From Tetmemena sp. SeJ-2015 (Eukaryota > Ciliophora > Spirotrichea > Sporadotrichida > Oxytrichidae): a stretch of 64,000 nucleotides of DNA. The first letter of the stretch is position 1, and each line of letters begins with the position of its first letter. Below, piece after piece: positions 47,022-59,262 of this stretch. The translations under genes were made by a program, and so were the position numbers. The stretch spans positions 124,001 to 188,000 of the forward strand of contig JAJKFJ010021811.1 of assembly GCA_027382625.1 (NCBI GenBank). The letters run 5' to 3'. The notes under the pieces were generated by a model. It was not told the DNA's origin. It saw only the letters and a list, made by a program, of their open reading frames with translations, and searched no databases.

Positions 47022-48451
47022 ATGAATTTTCTTAAATCTCTGTTCTCAAATACCAACGAAGAGGCAAAGCAGCCTCAATCAGTGCAGTCCAGTGTAAAGT
47101 TACAGAACAGACCATAGTAATTGGCAACCTAATCCAAACTCAAAATCTAAAATCAAGCATAGTAAAGTGCCAACTTAAAATCAAAGAAGAATCAGGATTA
47201 GAGTCAAGTAGCAGCTCAGGCTAAGAATAAAATATAAGTTAGATTACTAAAATCATTTTTTGAATATGGCTGCTGATGTGAAAGAGCTTAAAATTGATGC
47301 ATAACAAGAAAGCTTCTCGCTTGATAAAAATTTAGAAGCTCTAACGCAGAAGTTATAGAAGCAATCTGAATCGGTTATCAACACTCAGACTTCAAGTTTG
47401 AACGTCAACATAGAGGATGAAATAGATTTCTTTAAGATCACTTAGAACTGCTTTGACAACATTCAAAACATCTTTCCATAACAACTTAGAGAGTTTATTG
47501 ATTTTTTTATCTTGCAGGCTAAAATGCTGGAGGATTCTGAGAAAGAACTAAACAACAAGATCTTATGGCTTTTGTCAAATGTAAGCACGCATCCCCGCTT
47601 TATAGAGGAGGTCTAATCTACTAGCCATGCGCTGCTTCGACTTGAGATCAACCTAGAGGCTCAGCTTAATCGAGTAAAAAAATCTCTTTTAGATTTTACT
47701 TATTATTTCTAAGAGTCTCCAAACAACCCTCGGTTGACAGTGTTGAAGCCAAGAGTGGAGGTGATGAGGTTAAAATTGGATAAAGCAGTTGTGGAGATTC
47801 AGCAGCGGATAGATGCAATCAAGCTAGACTTGAGTTGTATGCACTTGAGGCAGTACTTCCACGTAGACAATATTAAATCCTTGAAGAAAGATTTCCAAGT
47901 CATAAAAGAGTGCGTTCAATCAATTGTTCAACTCCAAGATAAGAAAAAGATAGTGAGAATAAAGTTAAGTCAGATAGAAACTTAAGTGGAAACTTACTTC
48001 TGCTGTGCAAAAGCTAACACCGAAAATCTCATCGATCAAAGAGATAGATGGTTAAGTGCAACAAATGATTGAGATTAAGTTTGAAAATGCTAGGCTTGCT
48101 CAGATGGCAGCTCAAATACTGATGAGTATCAAGACTGGTCAATTTAAATTTTAATTTGAGGATGATGGCGCATCTCTCTCAGGTTTGTAAAAGCTTGGAG
48201 AGAAACGGAAAGCATTGAAAAAGAATCCAGTGGATGAGCTGGTGTCTAAGATTTTACAAGAAGTGAGGTAGATACTCAATCTAATAGAAATTGAAAATGA
48301 AATAGACTCAGGTTTTGACTCTCAAGCCAGAGGGGACAGGCAAAGAACTTAGAATTAAAGCAAACTCGATAATGAGTTCGATAAAGCTTTCTCAGAGTTC
48401 GATTCAGAAAGTAGATTTTAACAATAAAGCATTTTCAGTAAATAGATGTGA
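47022..48451 (+). CDS. Unknown coiled-coil protein
   Basis: Begins MNFLKSLFSNTNEEAKQPQS at 47022 with a Gln-rich lead. After a frame change near 47260 it reads VKELKIDAQQESFSLDKNLE and then a helical region through 47980 (EFIDFFILQAKMLEDSEKEL, ALLRLEINLEAQLNRVKKSL, KLDKAVVEIQQRIDAIKLDL). Another change near 48040 leads to VQQMIEIKFENARLAQMAAQ and a C-terminus KLDNEFDKAFSEFDSE, with TGA at 48449-48451. It is soluble, helical and probably oligomeric. No family is recognised. Confidence 0.5.
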
Positions 48452-48543
48452 AAATTATTTCTTAAAGATTACAGTAATAGTGATTATCATTTTTACTATG
48501 CACCAATTTATGTTTTAAAATAATTCTTATAGAATAAAAATAA

Positions 48544-50123
48544 ATGAAAACAGCAGCAGCCAAATTTAGTACTACTTTCCTCTCTATAGCGCTACTTTTG
48601 GCTCATTAAAATATATTTTTAACATAATTATAAGGCCCCTACTTATTCCTTGAAAGGAAGAGGTTCTAGTTTCTTGAGCTAGTAAAGTTCTAAATTTCTA
48701 TCTGAGAGTGACAACACGATAACAGTAGAGACAATTTCAAATACAGATAGTCAAAAGATAGTAAAAATACCACTTGATAAGAGAAGGAGAACTGACGCTC
48801 AACTTTCTTCCCAGCAAGGCTAGTGAACTACTATTTATCTTTTTTGTGTGGAGTGAAGTAGCTTTCCTCAGCTCAAACTGAATCGAAATAGCTACAGGTT
48901 GGCACTGGCAAGCATCTCGCTCACCTTAACTTAACAAACAACTACAACTTCGATTACATCGGTACTTTCTACGTAGGAAATCCTCCTCAGCCTATTCGTG
49001 GTTGCTTCGATACTGGAAGTGCAAATGCTTGGATATTGTCCTCTGATTGCAACACTAAGAGTTGTAAAAATGGAAGGAATTTGTTCTTCACTTCGCAAGA
49101 CTCCTCCTCTTTTGAGGATTTGAACTTCAAGGAAGAAATTATGTTTGGGTCGGGCCTCTCTCTGGAATTTTCGGGTAGGATGATTTCAGCATCGGGGAAG
49201 GAGAGAATGCAATTGTAATTCATGATCAGACTTTTGGACTCATTAAAATTATTATCATCTTTCATATTTCGTATCTATGAGTTATTCATAATAGAGGAGT
49301 CAGTTTTGGACAAGGACTATGACGCCATCATAGGCCTAGCCTATCCCCAAATGTCAAGTTTGAATCTGCCAATCATGGACAGCATGATGGCCTAAGGAGT
49401 ACTAGATTAGAACATCTTCTCCTTCTACATGGCCATGAATTCAGAGGAGCAGTCTGAACTTCTCTTTGGAGGTTATGACTAGACCAAATTCACTGGAGAC
49501 ATCGTGTGGCATCCAGTAGTGGACCAACTATTCTGGTCCTTGAAGTTGGACGATATCAAAACTTAATGGAATCGCACTAAACATCTGTGAAGGCAAAACT
49601 AACTGCATGATCACTCCTGATTCAGGCACCTCCCTCATGACCATGCCGAGCTGGGCCTTGGATATAATGTACAAGTAAGTTCCATTCCAAGAAGACTGTG
49701 AGAATAAGTATGGGTTCGGCACTCTAACATTTGTCATTGATGGAATCTATATTAGATAATTGTTATGATCAAGTTTAAATAAAGATGTTGAATCGACTAC
49801 AACATACCCTCCCACCATTTCATTGAAAAGTATGTGTGCGTGTATGAGTTTGGGGATTCAGTATGCGGACTTTCTATCCAGGCCCTAGATATTCAACAAG
49901 AAGGACAGGAAAATCTATAAAATAAAGTGCTTTTAAAGTTCAAAAGTGAGTTTCATTGTATCTATTTATAGTAGGAGACTCCTTCATGCAAATTTACTAC
50001 TCAATCTTCGATAGAGAACTGAACAGAGTGGGCTTAGCAAAAGCAGTAGAAAAGAAATCTGAATAGTCGATAGAGGAGATGAACTGGCTTTAACAGTAAG
50101 GGAGTTTCAAACAGAGAGAGTGA
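48544..50123 (+). CDS. Pepsin-like aspartic protease (family A1)
   Basis: Signal peptide MKTAAAKFSTTFLSIALLLA, then a propeptide with a basic KIPLDKRRRT segment. The first active-site motif is GCFDTGSANAWILSS and the second is ITPDSGTSLMTMP. DYDAIIGLAYPQMS and ELLFGGYDQTKF are family hallmarks, and the C-terminus has GDSFMQIYYSIFDRELNRVGLA. It ends at TGA 50121-50123. The frame is broken several times. IES removal at 48797 (GCTCAA, 74 bp) and 49743 (GAATC, 47 bp) is exact. A 2-bp change in CTCTCTCT near 49160 restores GIFGQDDFSIGEGENAIVIH. A 26-nt GT-AG intron (gtgagtttca...ttatag) precedes the final exon. It probably works in a digestive vacuole or outside the cell. Confidence 0.82.
48797..48870. 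other. Candidate IES, pointer GCTCAA (74 bp)
   Basis: GCTCAA is at 48797-48802 and 48871-48876. Removal joins KRRRTDAQ to TESKQLQVGTGKHLAHL in frame and eliminates a TGA. Confidence 0.75.
49743..49789. other. Candidate IES, pointer GAATC (47 bp)
   Basis: GAATC is at 49743-49747 and 49790-49794. Removal joins TLTFVIDGI to DYNIPSHHFIEKYV, a typical strand-loop of pepsin-like enzymes. No GT-AG alternative fits. Confidence 0.78.
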
Positions 50124-50471
50124 ATGTCGTATTCATAAATAAGGATAAATAAGGAGCTCTTCCCTCCTTTTTCAATAAAGATCTAGCTAGCTTCAGATAG
50201 AGGGCTAACTACTGATCAAAGCAGATTAGTTGCCTATATTTTGCTATTTAATACTTAAGTGTATTTATTTGCGCAACTACAAATACTTGTAACGGAGAAT
50301 CGGAATGATTCATTATAAAAATTTAATATATTTGAGTCATTTCATTTAAAATTGAAAGGTAGTTTGATTTTGAAATAAGCTTATTATAAACTCGCATTAT
50401 TAAGTTTTAGAATAGACTTAGCGATTAAAGTGCTTATTGTTGTGTGATCCCTCTAGAAAATTTTATAAACT
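50124..50471. other. AT-rich intergenic spacer
   Basis: No gene seen. Lies between two genes on the same strand. Confidence 0.35.
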
Positions 50472-53400
50472 ATGAAACAACAATCATTCTTTAATTAAAA
50501 GAGGACCTCTGCTCCTGATGCTTTATTCGGAGCTGACTACCTATACGAACCCAAGACCCCTGCTGATCAAACCCAGCAAGTCAAACTTTAAAGTATGAAG
50601 AATTCTGAGAAACTTAATCTCTTTTGTTGTAGAGGGAGAAGATTGGCAAGTCAAACTATAGATTATAAGGTTTAAAATAATTTTAATGATCTATTTATTT
50701 GATAGAGAAGTTTCTGATGCAGAGGAAATACATGAATCAGATGAGCGTGGAGGATATAAGGAAGCTAGAGGAGCAACACAAGCTAGATGTGATCTAGAAA
50801 ATTTACTCAGACTCCAAAGCTGATATTGAGAGTGTTTTTTATTATTTCTTGATTTTCTAACTAATTTGGAGTGACGTGCAAAGAGTGGCCCATCATATTC
50901 ATAAGATAGAACACCAAATAAATAAATTACACCAGAGTTAATAAACTGAATAAGTATTTTGTTTATCTTAGTATTAAAGAGCCAGGCTAAAACTCTTGAA
51001 CATGGCTTTACACCATCTAATAAGAAACTCATGAAACGGATGTCTAAAATTAGTGGCACAGGCATTTTGGGATCTGCGGAGAAGAAGCTGTCCCTGCTTT
51101 CACACGACCTTGGAGATGATGAGGTGGGCAACATGCGAGAGTTCTAATACAAACTACAAAATCTATTCTCTTTAATTAATGTATTCTATTTTATAGTTAA
51201 ATCTAAACGTCTCCTCCATCATCAATTAGATAGACTATAAAAATTTTGCATTAATTTTACAAGACAGTGATGAAATTACAAGAGTCAAAACTTATCTTTT
51301 TATAACTAGAATTAATGTATGCTATCTTTAAAAGAGCTAAACAAAGACTGCTTGGCAAAAATCTAGCTCAGCAAGCCAAGGCACCAGTTGTGAGTTTCAC
51401 AGCTTCCAAGAAAAGCCTAAACTAGACTTAAAATCTGGTGGCCGAGAATCCCTCTGTGCTTAGAAAATACAGATAGGATTAGGGGGAGATTAACATTTTC
51501 AAACGAAATATCAACAATGCCGAGAAGCTTTTGATGCAATACAAGGGGAATCCAAACCCAGAAGCTCTTGATATTCACAAGCGCCATTAAAATCAAACTG
51601 TGAAATAAAATTATTTAGGTTTTTTCTTTATAATGCCGGCTAATAATGAACCTATGTAACGATGAAGGAGCAAACTTTTATTTCTTTCTCTCTTTGCATT
51701 GATTTTAAATAGAGCCTACCTAAATTACAAACAAGGAAGGACAGGGCTAGAGTAAACAATATCCCCTACTAAAAAGAAACTGGAGCACCATAAGAAAAAG
51801 AACGATATGAGTGCCTACTTCTTATATTTTATTTCATTCTTTCTTTCTTGAAGAAGAAAAAGTAGTCCCTTGAACGTCCTGGAGAAATGGTGGTGGACTT
51901 TGACGAGGTGATCGATCGACTCTACTCCCCAAGAAAAGAAGTTAATTGTAAATGCAAAGAGAAAGAGCTTAGATCATCACCAAAGAGAATAGCTTTTGAA
52001 GGATATCCAAGTCTCGCAAAAGATGAGGAACTTGGAGGTGCTCCCCAAAATTGAAGTAGCACGCTGAGGGGAAAGTGTAGTTGCATATAGATAAAAGAAA
52101 GGCTAAAGTTTTTTAATTAAAGCATCAAGAGATGAATTTGCATCTTAGAAAAAGAGGGAAAGACCCTGTGCCAAAAGAGAGGAAAGGCATCAGTAATTTA
52201 GACTTTTCGAATGTGTAGGACAAGATAGATGACGCAATTACCAAGCTGCATTAGCATGGGATCAGAAAGTCAAGTCTTTAAAAGCGAAAAGTAGAGGAAG
52301 AAAAGATTGAAAGCATCAATATTTTAGAGAATGATTAGCACCACGACAGTCTTCTTATTGTTGATGATGTCAGTCTTCATGAATAAATTACATTGTATTA
52401 TGAATTTTTGCATGATAGAAGTATGCTTTCGAATATTGCTTTACCAGAAAGCTAGAGAGAAAAGAGAACTCTATAGTCCTTTAGAATGAAACTAGTTGAG
52501 AAAAAGAAGGAGATGAAGCTGGAGCAGCTAATTAAAAAACGAGAGATTAGAAAGAAGGAGAAGACGAACTTCAATAGCTTTGGGGAAGCTTCAGCTTCAT
52601 CGCAAGAAGCTTCTCCATCGAGAAAACTTGACTAGACTTTAATCCCTAAAGATATCAGATCCCCAACCCTTAAACACTCATTAACCTTATTTCCAACGTG
52701 TTTATTTCTCATTTACAGCTTGACTTTAGCAAATTTATGCCAAGTCCTTCTGTTTCCACTTCTACAAGACAGGAATTGCTAGATTCAAAGAGTGCAAATT
52801 TTAAAATTGTAAACTCTAACTAAAACCATCCCATCTAGGAGAAAGACGAAGGCTAAGACTCGAAGGCCATAATAGACAGGAGGATGACAAATCTAAAGTT
52901 AAATCAAAGAATCAAGGAAGCAAATTTTAAATTCTTTATGTGGCTTTTAGAATTTAAGCAGTAAATATCAGGTGCCTTTAATTTAACAGCTGAAATACTC
53001 CAGCTACTATATCTTAGGAACTCCTTCTTAAGATAAGAAAAGCCAGACTCATAATCACAATCTAAAAAATCATTTCCTCAGGTTGAAGAAGAACTAATTG
53101 AGAACTCAATCTTAAGAGCCACTCCCTATTGGAACTTAAAAAAAAAGCATTTCAACTAATTTTTTCCCCTCAGTTTTAAACACACTTACTGAATGAGAAT
53201 TCAACTGAAGTGAATCAAAAGGCTTATACTCAAAAGAGTCTTTTCAGTGTTCAAAGTTCGGTGATGCAGCCTGGAGCCAAGAGCAACTACGATTTAAGTA
53301 AGAAGAGTTTAAATTAGAGTAGTATCATTCACCAACCAGATAGACTTGCAAAGACGCCCTGGTTTATAACCGAGCCCCGAGTCAAGTTCAATCTCCAATT

Positions 53401-53821
53401 CAAAGATAAGTACAATAATGACTATCCAGGCTAGCCACCAAAGACAACTCAAAATAAGCTCTTGAAGGAGAACACTTTACTTCTAAACTCTGATAAAGAA
53501 ATTTCTCTTAATCTTAAGAAACTTTCTAACTTCTCAGACATCGAAAATTACAAAAGAGATAAGAGCCTCACCATGAAGAATCACTCGAGATTTGAAGGGA
53601 GCACTAAGATATCATTAAATGGCTCTGAGAAATTTAATAGGCAGAGCATTACAACCAAAAATAGCAAAAGAGTGAGTATTGATGCGAATTCAATAGAAAA
53701 AATAGCAGAAGTAGTAGTTGCAGACACTAAAAGGTCAAACCTTAATCGAAGTGTCTTGGTAAAGAATGATCTTTCTAAAATAAAACCTTCATTCATGAGT
53801 AAAACCCATAAAAGTTATTGA
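50472..53821 (+). CDS. Unknown Lys/Ser-rich protein in many pieces
   Basis: Starts MKQQSFFNQKRTSAPDALFG at 50472. Coding-like blocks in changing frames follow: FLMQRKYMNQMSVEDIRKLE near 50705, AKTLEHGFTPSNKKLMKRMS near 50980, INIFKRNINNAEKLLMQYKG near 51490 and GEMVVDFDEVIDRLYSP near 51880. Later blocks are basic-helical near 52490-52570 and a Lys/Ser/Asn-rich C-terminus from 53462 (MKENTLLLNSDKEISLNLKK) to TGA at 53819-53821. AT-rich gaps at about 50840-50970, 51180-51310, 51590-51740, 51800-51850 and 52680-52720 separate them. The many gaps suggest a gene heavily split by IESs and introns, or two adjacent genes. No domain is recognised. Confidence 0.4.
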
Positions 53822-54195
53822 GTAATTTGTAACAGATATAAACCAAACAAATGAATTGAATTATAAATATGAAAGTGAGTAGATATTATTGGCTTAAATA
53901 ATATCTAGATGTTTGCAAAACATAATGAATAAATAGATTTTGATAAATGTAAAGAGACAAGAGTGAGGGGTGCTCACCATCTCCTCAAATTAAATTTCAT
54001 ACTGGATTCTAACGAAAGAATTGCTTGTAGGGAAGATTTTAAGATTCAAATGAACTTTGACTGTCATCATCTATCTATCATTTCTTTCTTTCATCTTAAT
54101 TCTTTCTGAATTTGCTTTTCTAAAGCTCAGAAGGGTTAAAATCTTTAATCCCGACACTGTTGGATTATTTCATACTTGGTTGTTCTTTTTGCTCC
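53822..54195. other. Convergent AT-rich spacer
   Basis: Between convergent genes. No coding-like frame or repeat array was found. Confidence 0.35.
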
Positions 54196-57100
54196 TCATG
54201 CAATGATTATGTCATTAAAGACATGAAAGATTTTCTAGATTTAGGAGGTTAATTTCTCATTACTATGCTATCTTTGAGATATAATAAAAGTAGGAAAATA
54301 TTCATTAAGATCTTTCTGCAGTCTAGAAAGAGAGCTAGCTTGAGGACCACGAGTTTGTTCACCCATCTTATGCTTCTATTTCTTATTTTCATGATTAGTT
54401 TGGTATTTCTTCATTGCATATTCCATTCCTCTGTTGTAACTATTGCTAAGTTCTGTCGGGTAGGCTCTAATAGCTCCCGTTCTTGTTTGAGTATCGACCG
54501 TCAAGCCTAAAGCACCTTGAGAAGCACTCTAGTTATTTCTAATGAAAAGACTCTGACTAATGATACCTTTCTAAGCGTTTAGATTATTTTGCCTGCTTGG
54601 ATTGCTTGCATTTTAGTTCATCATACCAGATTAGCTATCTGGCTCTCTGTTTAATGTCAGCTCAGCTTCTTTTAATTACTAATGAGATTGAATTAGATTG
54701 GCGATTAACAGATTTTATTAGGTTAATGGAATACTTCCACTTAGATTCTGTTGAAGCAGAGGAATTTAATTCCCATTCAAGCCAGCCAGATTCATAATCT
54801 TCTACTTCGGCTAACCATACTTAGTCTACGAAGGCTGAATTTATTTCTTCGAATTGGTCGTGTTAGTAGTAGCCGATTTTATTTCAATTAAGTCATCTAG
54901 GAGCTATTTGAAGTTATAACTCATTTCCTTTACTGTGTTAGGATTGATATAGAGGATATCTTCTGCTTCAGGATTTGGCTTAGTGCTTATCTTCTTCTTA
55001 CTTCTAGATTAGCGTGACTTTTGCATAGGTTGAAAAGGATTCTGCTCCTTAGAATCAAGTAAGCAAGAGGATTGATGATGCTAGAACTGGATGTGTAGCT
55101 TACTATTTCTCTTCGCTAATTTAATCTCCTCTTCAAAGTTTGGTATCTACTCTTGTTCCTCTTGAAACCTTTCTAAGGTATTAGACCTCTGCTTTACATC
55201 AACTTTCATGCCTTGAGGAGAGTTTCTCTCATTATTTGTACCCTCACAGCCCTCAGTATTCATGTACATGGTTCTCTGAGATTGATTCTTACTCTAGGAC
55301 TTCAAAGACTGGCGCTTGGAGGGGCTTTCACCTTCATCATCTTTATCCCTCATCAAATCTTTAAGTTGATCGAGCAGCTTCAAATTGAAGTTACTGACTT
55401 TGATTTCCTCTCCCTTTTAAGGGGACCTCCTCTGTTTTGCTTTTTCCTAATCCTTCTAACTGAATTGCTTTTGACTCACTAGCTCTACATTATTATGTGA
55501 CTACTTTGGGGAAAACTCGTTTTCCTTTGCCTCTTCATCCTCTTCAATAATTTAAGTTTGCGTTCTTGAATCTAAGAAAGGATTAAACATAGGATCGTTA
55601 GAATAGTTAGTGTACTTCATCGTCTATCGCAAAGATGGGATGTTTTGAGAACTCGAATCTTGGAAAGAGATCTAGTTGGTGAGATGCAGCAGACTCTATG
55701 GAGGTAGATTGAATTGCGTAATTGACTATCTGCGGCTGTTAGTGCCACTGACTGGCTGTTAATTATTGTTAGAAATGAAAAATCTCTTATCCTTAAAAGA
55801 GACAGAGCTGTCCCTCTCTCTTAAGTTAGCAAAGTTCACGAAATCTTTGCCACCAGCAGCTCCTCCATTTTGATTCTGCGTTTGTATAAGAGCAGCAGCC
55901 GCTGCTGCTTTTTCTCTGTTATAGAGTGAGATCTATTGCTCGTAGGCCTCCTTGTAGTAATCTTTGTAGTTCTTGAAATCATAGTAAATGGTGTCTTATC
56001 TAAACTCCTCAAACGCATCCATAAACTCTTCTTCTAACTCATCAAGCTCGGGTCTAATTTAATTGCGCTTTGCAATTATAGGACTCTGAAGCTCTAAGAG
56101 CTCATTTAGATAATCCTATTCTTGCTATTGCTGAACGGGATTCTGAATTGGGTAGCTGTTAAAAGAGACAGTCCAACGCATATCATCATTTAGCTTTTTA
56201 GGAGGTTGCTGCTGATTTTACTATAGTTGAAGAAAAAAAGAAAATGAGAAATAGTTTAAGACAATTTCTCATTTAACAATATAAATCGAATTACATATTC
56301 TTAAAAATAAAATAAGATAATTTAAAATATAAATTTAGTAAAAGAATTTTAATGATACTAATCCTCCCCAAAGGGTAAAAATGGAGAAGGTGGCTCCTCA
56401 AAATTCTAATCTTTATCTTACTGATCTTCGAATTCTTACTTGATGGTTGGGAAAAACTCAAAATCTGAGTTCAACTTCGGAGTCAGCAAATGTGGTTCAG
56501 CCTATTAATTTGGTTGAATACTTGGATTAATGGAGAATGAAGATTTGGTGTTTGATCTTGGTGGCACCTCACTTTAGTTATTTCCTTTGTATATGTCTCT
56601 GTATTTCGCACTTGACCCTCCGCAGCTGCTATTATTTTCCTCACTTGCTCCTGTTTGATGAAGTTGAAACCCTGAAAATGCGAAATTCTAACCCTCTGAA
56701 GACTAATTTTGATCACTGTGCTTTCGAATTTCATTCATCCTTTGCTGTTGCTTCATCAAAGCCTATCTTGGTGAAATCTTCACTTCGGGAGAACCCATCA
56801 AGAACACTGATTTAATTGGGGACTCGCAAAGCCTAGAGATGCGGATCCATCTGATGGCCTTTTTTATTAATTTAAAGACCTATTTAGCGTGTTATATTGC
56901 ACATTAAAATAGGAAGTAGAATAGATTAAAAGCCAAATCTTCTTTCTCTTATAAGCAATATTTCGGCTTTCTTAATTTTACTCCAAGCTTACGCAAGAAT
57001 TTAAGACTCTACGCCTTCTACTTTTTCAGCTAATCTTTTTAAAACTCCTTTTCTGAACTGAACTAGAGCTAGTATTTCAAGAGCTCGATTCTTTTCTGAG

Positions 57101-58310
57101 ACTCAGTCAGAAATTTACTGTTGAAAAATCTCTATCTAATTATTGGTTGCTGTGGCTTTGTGGATCCATTTTTATTTCCATTAGAAGGAAAATCTTAGTA
57201 TTGATTCGACTGACCGAACCCTACTGGGTAAATATTTCTGCCTACCGGAGTGGCGTCTCCAGGCAAAATTAACTCTGAACCATGCTGAGTCATTCCGAAA
57301 CCGCCGCCAATTGTCTGATCTTACTTTTTCAGAAGCTTCTCGGTGACCAGTTTTTTCTCTGGTAAGAGCTCTTCTATTCTATCCACGAAAAAGCTCGAAA
57401 CACATGAGGACTAGGGAGACATCTGAGTTGACTAAAATTTATTTGAGTCAATTCTTAAACTCTTGTTTAGTAGATTGCTATTCATCTTGGTAGGACTCAA
57501 ATAATTTTCCTGAGGCATGTTGAACTAGATAAGTTAAGAGTTCAGACCATCACCACCCGGCATTCCTAAGCTTTTGCCACGTATGGGGCTTTAGTTAGAG
57601 TGCGTGCAGGACTAGTCATCTTAGTCTTAAAGCAATTCGTTATCGGGATTAAAGCCCAAGAATCTATCTATGAACGGGTTGAAATTATCCATAGTTTCTA
57701 TCTAAGGCAGCAGGGTGGAAGCAGCCGCAAGGTTTTCTGAATTTGATCTGAAGGCAGACTTCTCCTCCTCATCTATCTTGTTAGTCTAATCATTTGTACT
57801 TAACATGAGTGGCTATACAGCAATTCGGAGAGGCTTCTTGGATGGAGATCTTTTTCCATTAGTGGGTGATGGTTGTTCACTTTCAGTTGCAGCTTACATT
57901 TTCCCTCTACTATCATTTGGAACAGTTAGCTATAGTGAACTATTTTCTGGGCTCCCTTCCATCTGTATACAAGTTTCTTATAGCAACAGATTAAGCTTTG
58001 TGAGAGAGCCGTTCCCTCCTGAGGCTAGAGACATAAGTCTTGGCTCTGCCATATTTGGTGGATTATTCTAGGAAACAGGATTCGAGGTACTTCTAATTAT
58101 TCCTCCCTTTGCTGGATCATGCTTCCTCTCGCATTCATCAATTATGTTGATTCTTATGGACTTCTTCTTTCTCTGCTCTGAAAGCTTCCTCTTGAGTTTT
58201 AATTAAAAGTCGGGATCTATTTATTCCATGAGCAGGTGCCTTATAGTGCTGATTTGAAAGTTCTCTTGGCCTGAGACCAGCATACCCTATATATTGTCAG
58301 AGAAGCTCAT
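54196..58310 (-). CDS. Very long Gln/Asn/Ser-rich protein, one IES
   Basis: Starts MSFSDNIQGMLVSGQENF at 58310 and stays in one frame, with very many TAA/TAG codons, to about 56356. A 137-bp AT-rich insertion (56219, pointer TACTA) is then removed and the same frame runs on to TGA at 54196-54198. Together they encode more than 1,300 residues. The N-terminal region is basic (LKLKRKLSEQRKKKSIR). Acidic segments (RPELDELEEEFMDAFEEF) and an Ala-rich run (EKAAAAAALIQTQN) follow in the second half. There is no recognised domain. Uninterrupted reading across 4 kb with TGA as the only stop is strong evidence for the reassigned code. The product may be a low-complexity regulatory or scaffold protein. 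Confidence 0.65.
56219..56355. other. Candidate IES, pointer TACTA (137 bp)
   Basis: TACTA is at 56219-56223 and 56356-56360. On the coding strand, removal joins FGEDQ to QNQQQPPKKLNDD in frame, linking two long ORFs that otherwise lack a stop and a start respectively. Confidence 0.78.
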
Positions 58311-58520
58311 TTTTATTTTCGACTGATCTTTTTGATTAATTCGCTTGTAGTTTATAATGGATTAACTAATTTATTACTGATGAAGAGAAAAGGGCAGAGG
58401 ACTCTCACTTAATTATGATAGATCAAATTAAGATTCATTAAGGCAGTATATTTCAGCAATGACTCTGCTCTTTATGATTTAAATTTCACAGCGAGATTTT
58501 ATATTTATCTATTCTGATAG

Positions 58521-58956
58521 ATGCAATTGAATCCATTGAGAGGTGTATTTTTTAGAGTGCTGATTTTTAAGGTTTAAGTGTGTGAAGAACGAATCGGATG
58601 AGGGAGAGCGAAAGCTGGAGAAAGAACTCTTGTTTGAGGATATCAGATAAGATAAGTTGCGAGAAATCTCTTAGTTCTTGATTAAATAATTTACTGAAAT
58701 AAAATTTATCTCTTTTTGTGTTGATATATTCTTGGAAACCCATAACTATCTGAGTGCTAATCATCTCTGCTTGTTTCTTTAGAAAAGGCAGATGGAAACT
58801 CAGGCGTAAAGAGAAGATGTCAAAGATTCAATAGTTGATCACAGATTAGGCATGATGGATCCGTGCAGAGAAGCAGCTGGAATAGAGAAACAGCAAAATA
58901 TAAGGAAAAAGATTGGCAAAAAACTAATGATAAGCAAGATTTAATATAAACACTGA
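58521..58956 (+). CDS. Small unknown helical protein
   Basis: Starts MQLNPLRGVFFRVLIFK at 58521. A TTTAAG repeat (58566 and 58573) allows removal of 7 bp, after which the frame is open to TGA at 58954-58956. The protein is about 140 residues: CVKNESDEGERKLEKELLFE, DKLREISQFLIKQFTEIKF and then a charged tail, IEKQQNIRKKIGKKLM. The middle is amphipathic and helical. It lies in the short space between two minus-strand genes, on the opposite strand. No family is recognised. Confidence 0.5.
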
Positions 58957-59262
58957 TGATTTCCTAACACCTTTTTTCTCTATCATTTCACACAAGAGAG
59001 ATTAAGAAATTAGGAGCTAGAAACTAGTTTAATTAAAACTGCTTTGACTCATCAATTAATATGCCGTCTAAATGTGGAGAACTCTTATCTTTTAGACGAT
59101 TAGCTTTCTGTATATTTGGAATTTTCGACACTATCGTCATCAAATACATAATACAGAAGAAATGTAAAAGATATATACAAGCCTTCCGTCTAGATTCCGT
59201 GGAGATACTATTTTCATTTTGTCTTGTTAAAGAGTTTAGTTCAGTTATTCTTAAAAGCCACT
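58957..59262. other. Spacer with no supported gene
   Basis: Small ORFs on both strands overlap here but none has coding-like composition or a partner block. I regard it as noncoding. Confidence 0.35.

Noticed and set aside
57805..58071. Plus-strand ORF of 88 codons
   Set aside because: It is antisense to the continuous minus-strand gene (54196-58310), whose frame is open for kilobases on either side. Hydrophobic composition is a by-product.
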